Source: Anoplopoma fimbria
Lineage: Eukaryota > Chordata > Actinopteri > Perciformes > Anoplopomatidae
Direction of reading: 5' to 3'
Length of the DNA stretch: 64,000 nucleotides
Assembly: GCF_027596085.1 (NCBI RefSeq)
Contig: NC_072451.1
Span: 7,531,513-7,595,512 of the forward strand
Program-made: the position numbers and the translations under genes
The notes under the pieces: generated by a model
Database searches by the model: none
Seen by the model: only the letters and a program-made list of their open reading frames with translations
What the model was told of the DNA's origin: nothing
Part shown: piece by piece, positions 9,741 to 20,689 of the stretch
Layout of the letters: every line of letters starts with the position of its first letter
Position numbering within the stretch: the stretch's first letter is position 1

Positions 9741-11050
9741 CCACATTCAGAGACCCACACAGCTGTTTCTGTGGTTTCTCTCACATAGGGAAGATGATCT
9801 GTTATCACGCGAACTGGCTTCTCCTTCAGTTTAACATTACAGCTGTGTTTTCACTGCTTGAAAGAAAAACTCTTCCTGATGGTGCGTTAATGATTTTATA
9901 AGGTCAGAGTTAAAATGGAGCCTATTGTATGTAGCTGGTATCAATCTACAGTTTGATCTTGTGTATGTACCTGTGAAAAACAGGTTATGTAAGAGTGGAG
10001 TTTGTGTGGATGCAGGTGTGTTTATAAATGTTTATGTGTGAACAGGCCACATGAAAAACACAAACAGGTACATGACTCATGGCTGCAGAATGCAGATGGA
10101 GGAAAGTAAGTATATGGTGTTGAAAATCTCTCAAATATTTTTCTTTTGCAGATGAGATCTAACCAGAAAAGAAAAATAGCAACAAAAAAAGCTTTTAATG
10201 TTTTTTTAAAAGTTAAAATTACAAAACTGACATTGACTTCACATCTTTATTTTCCTATTTTTTTTTTTTCTATAATGTACACAGTGTATATATTTGGCAA
10301 ATGACATCTTGGTCAGAGCAATAAACTAAAGCACAAGAGGTGCAGTCTCGGGTGCTGTGCTGTCCAATGAGGTTCTTACATCATGATTAGACAATTATAA
10401 ATATTATAAAGAATTAGTATCCAGGTTGGAACAATGTGTCTGGGGTTATTTATAGGAACCTTAACGTGGTGCTTTATTTGTTGATAAGTGAAGCAAATTA
10501 TTATCACATCCTTCCCACAGACAAAGATGCTGCGAAGATGGCTTAGACAAATCCATCATAAAATATCCTACTTATTAAAGATAAAATGAAAGATTTATGA
10601 ATAGAAGTGAAATATTCCACCAACTGCTGAATATTCAGTCAGGTGTTTTTCCAAGCTGAATTTAGACTACAGTAGATATGTCTTACAGATTTATCTCACC
10701 ATTATACCTGTGCAATGTGTGATCAAGTGATTTATAAGTGTTCAGATCCTTTACTTCTGTAAAAAGCACAGATAATGTTAAAAAAAAATCCTATTCAAAG
10801 TCTTGCCTTCAAAATTTACGTAGGCGGCAAAATGTACAGTATCAAAAGTAGAAGCACTCATCCTGCAGAAAAATGTACCCTTTATGTGATATTATTGTAG
10901 CCTTCAAACATCTAAGGTGCTAAATGTGAAATTCAAGTGGTTTAATCTTTAACAATCTATTGCATTTTATGCATTTATCAAGTGTCTTTTCATAAAGAAC
11001 CTTATCTTAATGGGAAAAGTAACCAGTGACTGCAGATGTCAGATAGTATA
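8547..11050. other. Interval without a recognised gene
   Basis: Apart from the CA tract there is no convincing exon. A plus-strand ATG...GGAAA|GTAAGT near 10072-10113 is a lone donor-like match. Confidence 0.2.
9633..9742. repeat. (CA)n microsatellite
   Basis: About 50 CA units with a few AAAC interruptions at both ends. The apparent open frames across it are artefacts of the repeat. Confidence 0.95.
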
Positions 11051-11175
11051 ATAACATATATACAGGAAAGGAAAGGTAATAAAATAATTCTAAACGTAAA
11101 AACAGATATAAAAGCAAACTTAACATGTTTGTTTTAAGATTCTTTATTGAACAATGTTAGCAGCATTGTGTGGTA
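11051..11175. repeat. Dispersed repeat, copy 1 of a direct pair
   Basis: The segments 'ggtaataaaataattct', 'aagcaaacttaacatg' and 'tctttattgaacaa...gcagcat' recur in the same order and orientation at 13195-13318. The family is not identified. Confidence 0.75.
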
Positions 11176-13004
11176 TAAAGTAGCATACAACACTCGGAAA
11201 GGACAAGAACCTCAAAACTATGCTTATGTACATACTTGAATAAAGGTTTTTGGTTACTTTCCATCAATGTTGTACTTTAACAGACTCTAGTGATGTTCAT
11301 AAACAAAGAGACTTATTTTGAAACTTAACTTATCTGCAACTTTCTAATTTTTCTGAGTAGTTTCAAAGGTGCTCAATACTGAATTCAGAGCATTAATATA
11401 GTTTATTTGAGTCTCTCTGGCCTGGCGCGCATCACGTTCCACACCAGGTTAACACTGCTAGTTCCGTCAGCACTATTACGGTTGTTTGCATTGTTTGTGT
11501 TGTTAGCGCGTTAGCTTCTAGCTGGCATCTCAACCTTCTCGATTAGAGCTACGTCGAGACAATAGATTCACTCTAAATTCTGTATTGAACACTTTTAACC
11601 ATCATATGAAATTCCCAATTATTATGCGTATCAAGGGGATGTTTTAAGGTATGCTGCTAGAAGTGCTGAAATATACTGAATTGAGGCACGTTAAACAGTT
11701 GTTGAAATGGACCTCATGACTTTGATGACACCCGAATGAGTCTTCCTGTAACCTTCGTGCAGTCCGATGTAGAAAGTACAACTGGAAAAACTCTGCTCCT
11801 GTGATCTTTCAGTAATACCAAACCAACAGAAGCAGATTTCCTCCATTACAGGCTAACAGTGAGAGGTTACCGCTCAGAGAGGATGTGTGGCTGCGTTTAT
11901 GTGAGTTCTGTGCTTCCTCAGCACTGGAGAATGGCCTTGATGGTACTTAGTGGAAAAAGTGTAATGGCCTTTTAGAGCAGTAAAGAAATAATGACATCCT
12001 CAGAGGGAAAAAAACACCTATAAGCCAGCTATATTGTTACAGACAAAATAGCTCACTTTACAGTATTATGGCAACATGTTTCCAGGGAATCTTTAAGCAA
12101 ACTTAAGTGAACTAAAGCAAATTTAAACAAAAACTCGGCTGCAGCATAGTTTGGACAGAAGTTGGCGCAATAGGCTTTAATCTGCCAGTAAACAGTCAGG
12201 GAGACCATGTTTCATCTGCAACAGCTTATTAGATATATGAGGTAAACGTTCGCTATGTCAAAATGTATTCAGCAAAGGCGTCATGCCATAATCCATTTAG
12301 CGCATGAACTATTTTTAGACAAAGTCATAAACAACCATAATCAAGCGCAAAAACGATTTTCGGCATTTGAGGAAGTTTGACTACACTTTTCTAAAGCGAT
12401 ATTTCAAAACATGCATACAAATATGTGAATGGAAACGTGGCTATTGACACATACTATCATTGGTGTAAAGCACAGGAGGCCTATGTTGAATGGTGATGGA
12501 ATCCGTTGCTGTTTCTAGAGGGCCTAACTCCGGTTCCTGCTGAACTGAGCCAGTGTTTGTAAAACATCAAACTGTTATCAGCTCAGTAGGCACAGGAGGT
12601 TGAGCCCAGGTACCTGCACCACCTACTTTCACCACAAGGGGAAGCAAACAAGAGATAAGGCTAAACTGTTACAGGAAGTCTGGACATGCAAAAAGGACAC
12701 AAACTCTCACAACAGAGTATATCTTCAAATTTGATTTCACTACTTTTCATATTACAGTAAATACACCATAACCAATCCACTTAACACAACCATTGTGAGC
12801 ACCACATGCGTTATTCCATTCATTTACATTATGTTGGGGGTGGAAGCTGTCTCAATACATACAAAGCTAGATACCACTATAGCCAGTATATTTTATTATA
12901 ATTTAGGTGAACTGCATTTAATGCATATTTTTTAATTTCCCTTTATTTCTGCCAACTTACGTGACAATCTTTTGCAGAATCATTGTTGCTGCACCAGGTA
13001 GCAG
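11176..13004. other. Repeat-like interval without a gene
   Basis: No exon is recognised. Parts (11400-11680 and 12150-12460) read like decayed teleost repeats but have no partner copy here to prove it. Confidence 0.3.
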
Positions 13005-13090
13005 ATTTATATATCTATATATATATCTGTATATATAGATATATAGATATGCATATATAGATAGCTAGATGGATGGATAGGTAGATATTT
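13005..13090. repeat. Mixed TA/GATA/GATG low-complexity tract
   Basis: Alternating TATA and GATA units drift into GATG and GGTA units. No gene is involved. Confidence 0.85.
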
Positions 13091-13194
13091 TTGTACAGCA
13101 TGTTGTGCTTCACAGGTTTAAAATATGAAAGCCTAAAACAATATAAGGTTACAACATGCAGTAAATAACAATAAAGACATAAAATCAATAGAGG

Positions 13195-13318
13195 AATAAC
13201 ATAGTGAAGGTAAGGACAGGTAATAAAATAATTCTCAACATAAAAACATCTCTAATCAAAAGCAAACCTAACATACTTTTTAGTCTTTATTGAACCAAGT
13301 AAGCAGCATTTAGCATTG
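13195..13318. repeat. Dispersed repeat, copy 2 of a direct pair
   Basis: Same order of blocks as at 11051-11175: 'ggtaataaaataattct', 'aagcaaacctaacata' and 'tctttattgaacca...gcagcat'. The copies are about 2.1 kb apart and roughly 80% alike by eye. Confidence 0.75.
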
Positions 13319-13819
13319 AGTCTCTTTTTCTTTTCCCCCCACATACCATACATGGGTAGCTGCGTGCACACATACATACACATGGATATACAATCAGTGC
13401 TTTGCTTTCACGACCACCCAGACAGTAAATGAGCTCAGGAATCACAATTACATCGCTACTTGTTTTCCTGATGGGACATTTCCTGTACTTCCTTCCTGTA
13501 TGAGTAAGCCTTCCCCTCCCAGCCGCCTGCCTTCTTCTCTTACCCATATCTCTTTTTCAGGATCCTTCTTTTTCTTCTCCGATCAGATTGAACCAATTAT
13601 GTCTTTTTTTTCCCTCCGTCTGTTGTGAAGAAAAGACAAAACGGATGATTGCAGAAGAAAGAAAGTACATTCCTTGAGCCTTTACACATATTGTGCTGTC
13701 CGATTTAACACATGTAGGCTACTCTATGTATATATTTAAATACTATACAAAACCAAACACCAATATTTTCCAAAACTGAACCCCAAATTGCTCCCAGAAG
13801 GCTGTTCCATCGCCACGTG

Positions 13820-13925
13820 AATGGGTGAATGATGTCATGTAGTGTAAAGCCCAGAAATGATGTCATGTAGTGTAAAGCCCAGAAAGCCTAGAAAGGTGCT
13901 ATATAAAAGTCCATTCACCATTAAC
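13820..13925. repeat. SINE/LINE-like tail with a 28-bp tandem duplication
   Basis: The 28-bp unit starting GATGTCATGTAGTGTAAAGC occurs at 13831-13858 and 13859-13885. It is followed by 'gaaaggtgctatataaaagtccattcaccattaacca', which resembles the 3' tail of abundant teleost retroelements (GCGCTATATAA...CCATTTACCATT). Confidence 0.65.
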
Positions 13926-14160
13926 CATTGTAGCAACACATCATTTCATAAAAAGCCTTTCGCTTCCATGTTGACTTCTTACAGCTGTAACGTTGGGAGT
14001 TCAAAGCTGGAAAGGCTTGTGAGGAGCGGAACTTAGCCACTGTGAACACAGGCTTTCACTGAACTGTTCACGGAGCGAGCTAAGTCCTGCCCCTCCATCA
14101 AACTCTGGACAAACACATGTGAGAGCATCTGGAAGACACTGCCTCTACTATGTTAAACAT

Positions 14161-14600
14161 TTTTGGAACATACGTGTATTCACTTTCTTGCTGAGATTCA
14201 AATGAAAAGATACCACTTTTGTAGGCATGTTAAGTAGCCTATGAAGCTACTGTGAGCAGTTAGCTTAGCTTTGCTTAGCATGACTGAAAATGGGGATACA
14301 GCTAGCCTGTGTGTCCAAAGGTAAACAAAGTCCACCCTCTAAAGCTTATATTTACATTGTGTATCTTGTTTGTATGAGTATAAACCCTTTAAGACGGTAA
14401 CATATGTTTCTTTATTTGTTAGAATTTAACAGATTTAAAGATGTTAAACGCTAGCTATCGTCTAGCTGTTTCCTTCTATTTGCAGTCTTTATGCTAAGCT
14501 AAGCTAACCAGCAGCTTGCAATAGCTTTATTTCATGTAGAGTTATCGATCTTTCCATCGAACTCTCATCAAGAATGTATAAGAAAGACTTCTGCAAACAA
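14161..14600. mobile_element. Complete ~430-bp TIR repeat (MITE-like)
   Basis: The ends are inverted relatives of each other: left 'tattcactttcttgctgaga...aaaagatacca', right 'tatcgatctttccatcgaac...aagaatgtataag'. Subterminal inverted blocks read 'gttagcttagctttgcttagcat' on the left and 'atgctaagctaagctaacc' on the right. No coding frame is present. The family is a common percomorph repeat, and end fragments recur at 4795-4872, 49736-49835 and 51108-51232. Confidence 0.75.
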
Positions 14601-14770
14601 CAGCGTTGCCGAGCAGCCATCGGGTGTTGGACACTGTTGCAGGTCTCAGCTGTAGCTAGTTGGAAATCCCTGGCAATGTGATTTACATTACATCACAACA
14701 AAATCACTCTGCCAGGAATCCTTCCAGCTAAACCAACCGTTCAGTAGCATATGTCTGGGGAGAGGGCGAA

Positions 14771-14810
14771 GAGGAGGAGGAGGAGGAGGATGGAGGAGGA
14801 TGGAGAAGGG
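14771..14810. repeat. (GGA)n trinucleotide tract
   Basis: Imperfect GAG/GAT triplets. The short frames across it are low-complexity artefacts. Confidence 0.85.
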
Positions 14811-14989
14811 CAGTGAGAGAATGACAAGTGGAGATAAAGATAATGACACGAACACAGATGCATGTTGTGGTGAAAGAAGGTCGCAGGTGAGGACAAAGAA
14901 AAAGAAAGACTGCAGTCTACAGGTGTCTATCGGAGCACACATCAGCATGGCAAAGCACATTTACTCCCTCATCACTATGTGATTATGGG

Positions 14990-14992
<3 letters not shown>

Positions 14993-15034
<42 letters not shown>
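14993..15034. repeat. (CA)n microsatellite
   Basis: About 20 perfect CA units. Confidence 0.95.
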
Positions 15035-15038
<4 letters not shown>

Positions 15039-17090
15039 GCAACTTTTAAATGTTAACACATGCACACCCACACACCATTCATGCTTGTTAGCAGAGTCGG
15101 CCAAGTTCTCTGTCATTGGCGCACCTGGACAAACAGTATTTTAAATCTATAGGCTGTAATTGATTGTGGGTACGTAGGCCGATATGTTTGTGAGAGTGTG
15201 TGTGTGAGTGATCAAGCACATGAACACTCTGTTTAGGAGCTGTGCAGGACTGTGTTGGTTACAGGTTTTTGGTGACAGGGAGTTACAACCTATATTTCTT
15301 TAGTCTCACACAAGGAAACCATGCAAACACATAGTGAGGCAGCCAAAATCCCCAACATGGCTGCAGTAATCAAATGTCAAACAGTGGATGTAAAACGTTT
15401 TAAATCACACAATTTCACACATTTGAGGTCAACATACATATGGACATGTAAAAACAAAAAATCTAAATTTATGAAAGAGCCTGGTCATGGCAAAAAGAAA
15501 ATACTGCTATTTTTCTTGGAAAGACAATCTATGAAAATCATTTTCCACTATTAACTGTCATTTTTGTTTCCAAATTGTTATGTTGAAATTACTCTCACAG
15601 TTGCCAACTTCTCCCTATAATGACTTATTTCAATGTTCCCCAACAACTTTTGGCTTGTTATCCCTTCAAAGAAAACAATTTCTCACTGGTTGTGAAGAGC
15701 CAAAGAGGGATAGTTTTTCATGTTTTATTTGAATCATTTTTTAGAAGTATTAGTAGGTTTCAAAAACAACAAACAAAAATGGAGGAAAGCCTGAACAAAT
15801 TTAACATAATACTATAACTCCTTCTTTGAGTCCTCTCTTATAGCTTGATGTATCCGAGGTGCTTTAAGACTTTATTTGCAGCCTGTTGCTGTTGTTTGAA
15901 AGAAGAGATTTTCCATTTTCTATTCACACAGTGCAGGCTAAAGCCATGTGTGGTGTTCCTGCATTTGTCACCACAAGCTTCCCGTCACGAAGCTCTTGAG
16001 CGTGCTGGACAGGAAGAAAAAAACAAAAAGAGGGAAGTACCAAAGAAAGCTCATGTGTAAAAAAAGGGCATCCATTATTTATAATGACATTGAAATGATT
16101 ATGCACATTTAACAAAGCAGTTATTTGTCCCATTAAACAGGTTGTGAAAAAGACGGTTGTCACTGCTTCATTTGACTTTTTTTGAAGTAAAATGAAAACC
16201 ACAGCATACACCTTTGTATGTATGAGAGGATACAAAGAAGTGGAGCAAATATGATTTGACTACTGGGGCTTTTTTCTAAATATTCATCTCAACAGAGTAT
16301 TTGTAAGAATAATAGTAACCAAGCCAAAATAAACAGCAGCCTTTCTCTCCCCCTGACAATGATATTCTCGGTTACATGTTTCTGCTGCTGCTGGTCATTA
16401 TGCAGATTCATTGAACCATTAAGAGAGTTTGCTTTACTTAATATGGAGGACGAGAGGGTTTACCTTTAGAACCAGTGCATCAAATGAAACCTATTTTATG
16501 TGCAAGCTATACAGGTAAATATTGGAAACCAGGTGGTCCAACACCGCTAGACATAATAATAAAAATGTCATTATATTATTATTATGTGTCGTAGACCTCT
16601 GATGCTCTGGAAAGCCCCAAGCCGTGATTATTTATATGCCATGTATCCACTACGCATCTGTTTTGATCCAGTTCGGGACCTTGTCAGTCCCCTCTTTCTT
16701 TTTCTCTTCCCAGGTATTTTTTTTAAAGTATCATTATGTAAAAAAGAAAAATAATACCTTTTTTTTATGCTCCAACAAATGTACCAAACTTTAGCATACA
16801 AACCTGAGATTTCTGAAAGGAAACTGAATAGTAGAAACAACTGTAAAGCTCTAAAGCTACTACAATCAATATTTATATTTTAACAATGAATGAAAAGATG
16901 TATGTTCTTCTCTTATTATCACCCAATACTGCAGTTCCCAATAATTTCACAGAGGGTTTTGGCATCTTTAAGCTAATTGTTTTGGTTTTTAAGACCCGCA
17001 ACTTTGCTGTTTTGGTTCACTCTCCCTGTTCTCATTGTGTTGTTTCCAGACACAACAGGGAGCTATTTATTCAGTAAAAAAACATCTTAA
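15035..17090. other. Interval without a recognised gene or repeat
   Basis: AT-rich sequence. No paired splice signals or family motifs were seen on either strand. Confidence 0.3.
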
Positions 17091-17091
17091 C

Positions 17092-17330
17092 AGCCCCTGC
17101 ACACTAAGTTAGTGACTGGCTGGTGAATATAGTGGAGCATTTAGCAGCTAAAGAGACAGATATTACCCCCAGGAGATGGTGGAGACCAAAAGCTAAAAGA
17201 GTGAATATTTGACCTGAATTGGTAAGCTGATCAGAAACACGACTCATAAATGATATAGTTGTTCACCAAAGTCTGTAAACGCAGATTTTAAGTTGCTTTA
17301 CTTTGGTGGGAACAAGGTATAAGCATTTTG
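17092..17330. repeat. Common teleost interspersed repeat
   Basis: The run 'gagcatttagcagctaaaga' ... 'gagatggtggagaccaaaag' ... 'gatcagaaacacgactcata' is familiar as a high-copy percomorph repeat. There is no second copy in the window. Confidence 0.6.
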
Positions 17331-18529
17331 TTATCGAAATCTGTCTCTTTTGGTTCCAGTGCTGCAGTAGTTTTCTACCCTAGCTCAAACTTTCTTGTGC
17401 TCTCTGTCACATTTATCTGGATTCACAGCTGGCTGACATCGATAGCCCTAAGCAAGTCTGTGTCAGTGCTCAACTTTGACAGCCAGTCACGGTAACTCAA
17501 TAGCTGAGCACTGTCTGCCTGTCTGCATCTGTGTTTCCATCTCCCTTGCACTCTCTCCATCTGTTTAATGACATCCTAGAGTATTATTTTTAAATAGTGA
17601 TGTGCACTAATGCAGTACCAATGTACTGCAAGAGTGACAAACCTCCAGGATCATTTCTTTACACCGACAAATCGAAAACAGAAGCACCAAAAGTGAGACA
17701 ATTTAAAGCTAGGAAAAAATACCCCTGATTTTAACCTCAAAGGGTTGCTCACACGTCTCCAAAAAACCCACTCACATGACAACATAAAAATAAAGTCTTA
17801 CTTTACAACCAGTAAAAAGTATAAAGTTTGCCTGTGTCTGCCTCTGGGCGATGGCTGTTTGACAGCTAAATGAGCAACAATTGCCTTGGCTGAGCTCCAG
17901 ACCGCCCAGGCTACTCAATAACAGCAGGAAGTACGTACATGACTAATGCCCTCCACTCGCTCTTCTCTTTTCTGTTCTAATTTACCGTCGTTCATTCTTC
18001 ACGCTACAAGTAAAAACTGAAAGGGCAACGCTGTCCATCCCAACAGATGACAAGATGACAAAAGATGAAGAAATGTATAGTAAAAAGGCAAAATTAACCT
18101 TCACCTCGTGACAGATTTTAATCAAATTGTAATCAGTGCTCCTGAAGAGAGAAAACTGCTTGTTACCCATCAGCCTTCAAAGTTGGAACGAAGGCCTCTC
18201 ATGACCATTAGAAACATTCTTCTGAGTCAAGCTATTCCACAGCAGCCGCTTCTGCATACTGAATGTTTTTTCCTCAAAAACGGGTTGATTGCAACAGCGC
18301 CTGAAACTCATCTGCCGGGCTATCTCAGCGGAATATAATAAGTGAATCCCTAAATCCACGAGTTCTGGCATGTTCTTTAGAATGACGGCTATAAGGTTTG
18401 CAGAAACTGCTTTTCTCTCGCCAGCTTTGCATCAGGTAAAAAAAAAGGTATGTTTGAAACACAGAGTGCTGCGATGGCTGTGATTTCTGAGGCACCCCAA
18501 AAAACATCAGCAGCTGCAACCTCAGCCTG

Positions 18530-18990
18530 GTAATGCATTAACCCCCCACTCAACACATAGATTGGGCCTCATGTGTTGGGAGCCCAAACAAGCTCTGCTC
18601 TTCCTCGGCTTACCTTTTCACTCTCTCTGGAGAGCTACCGGCCAGGGCTTCTCTTGTGATTACCCCGTGATTTTTTAACAGCCTCAGCTGTGCTGTATTT
18701 TGGCTAGACACTTTTTTTTGGGAATGGGCCAAGGGCGCACATGATTGGTCAGAGTCTGTCTGGAGCTTACTCATGTTTGGTTTATCCAAGTTGCAGCTCA
18801 TATCAATTTCTCCACTTTGCTTATAATGTTCAAAGGCTTGGATCAGGACTCCGTAATTCAATCTCTTGTCAACATCCTAGGCGAACTTTTTGAGAGTTTT
18901 TGGCTCATATGGTGCTTTGTCCACATGTCAATGTGGACAATGCACCACGTTTTCCTGAACATATGGGAGGGCTTCCCGAAGTGACGTTAG
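18530..18990. other. Complex non-repeat block with a strong hairpin
   Basis: Sequence of higher complexity than its surroundings, open on both strands for about 80 codons, with a minus-strand GTGAAAAG|GTAAGC at 18611-18627. It could be a conserved noncoding element or an exon; no protein family is recognised. Confidence 0.3.
18911..18946. repeat. Near-perfect 16-bp inverted repeat with a 4-nt loop
   Basis: Left arm GGTGCTTTGTCCACAT (18911-18926), loop GTCA, right arm ATGTGGACAATGCACC (18931-18946). The arms pair at 15 of 16 positions. The stem is too short for a microRNA precursor. Confidence 0.95.
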
Positions 18991-20419
18991 AGTTGGCTTT
19001 GTGCCCGATGTGTGAGGAGGGGACAGACTGATAAGCAGGAAGGGAGAGGGGGGAAGAGAGAAAGAGGCAGACACAGGAAGAGAGAATAGAGGGAAGTCAG
19101 AGATATGACGTGTGAGCAGACAGAGGAGCTTCAGAGAGATTTGACTTCAGGCGGCCTGTAGCTTCTCCTAGATTAAACACATTTCTATAGCCAGTGATAA
19201 GTCAGCATGCATTGCTCTGAAGGATTATCCATGACTTTTTCTGATCTCTTTTTGAAGCATCAAGGAATAAATTACAATCTCTACATATCAGCCAAAGACA
19301 CAAACACTGACTTCTACAGTCCAGAGGTTCCCGACTGTTTTGTATAATGTACCCCGACAGCTCTGTCAGATGAACTCAACTATCCCTTCACTGACCCTCA
19401 CCCATTATCTTCCAAACTTCTCAATTACTTTTAGCTGCCTATGTTGGTCATTTCATCCATTCACTGTTGAAACAGTGTATCCATCACTTAAAGCTATTTT
19501 ATAAATTACTTTTAGCAAACTGTTTCAACTAACTGCTCGCTAGCTAACAAGTTTCGAGGCACTCTTAATTGCAACCCATGGTAATCACAAGTTATAGACT
19601 CATTATGTGGATTTTTTTCTAAACTTTCCAATCTTATTTTTTATTAAAATCTAGACTTTTGAATCAAGACATGAAAAATAAGACATTTGATAGTTGGTTT
19701 CAGTGATTACAATGAAGATTGTGAATAATAATAAACATCCTTTTTCTTCCACTATCAACCATACTGTGTAGTAATTGTAATGCCATTTCATATTTATACC
19801 CATTTTGAAACATCTGACAAACTTTGACTAAACAATAATTTAGTGTACATTACTGAGTATTTCAGAAGAATAAACTGCTCAAAAATGTTCTTTGATCTTT
19901 TATGCTTTGCAGGAAAATGACTTCCCGGCTGTGCTTATTATTTGTAATTTTAAATCAAAAGTTGAGGGAGTTGTAGTTCGTTATGCTCACACAGAATGAT
20001 TTCATAATTAAATACATGTTCTCTGCTGGCACATCTTTGAAGATTTGCAGCCACCAAGCATCCAAACATAACCTATAACATATATCTTTTTCCAGATTAA
20101 AGCCTCAATTGTCAACATATGTGTAAAACAAAATGGAAAAAGGCCTAAAAATAAGCCTAATTACAAACCCATAAGATGGTTTACGTTTGCCTGTGAAATA
20201 AATCAACGAAAATAATTTGGTTGAGGTTTGGCCATTGCAGACAAATCTCTTCTGCAGAAACTCCTTGCCCACAAAATCTCTTACAGACCGAGGAGGAGGC
20301 CTTAAGGAGCCCTTAACTCTATTTAGCTCTCAACATGGTGCACGAAGGCCTTTGTAGTATTTTAAAACGCCCTCTGTGGACTCAAAGTCTGAGAAGCAAA
20401 CTGGTTTACATGCCAGTTA

Positions 20420-20680
20420 GGGGACCAACTAACGATTGTTTTTTTTTATGGATTATTAATCATTTGTTCAACAAGTAATGGTAACAATTGTGAATAAAAA
20501 TCCAAAATGTCCAAAAGCTTAAATATTTAATCGCCAGTGATATAAAGATAAGAAGAGAAGCAAATCCTCATGTTTGATATAACTTAACTAACAAATATTT
20601 GGTATCTTAAGTTTCCTTAATGAAGGACTTAAACGATTACAATAATTGTTGATAACTTGAAAAATTATCAATTGCACCAT
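20420..20680. repeat. Decayed teleost repeat with ATTAAT/GATTA termini
   Basis: 'gaccaactaacgattg...ggattattaatcatttgttc' at one end and 'taaacgattacaataattgt' at the other. This matches the layout of a very common fish repeat with such ends, with strong divergence. It carries no gene. Confidence 0.5.
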
Positions 20681-20689
20681 TTTTTTCCT

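Noticed and set aside
9564..9901. Frames rich in TH or CV repeats
   Set aside because: CA microsatellite artefacts; the same holds at 26350-26752, 38715-39008, 56914-57271 and 62546-62755.
18911..18946. Hairpin as a microRNA precursor
   Set aside because: The 16-bp stem and 4-nt loop are too short for Drosha/Dicer processing, and pairing does not extend outward.
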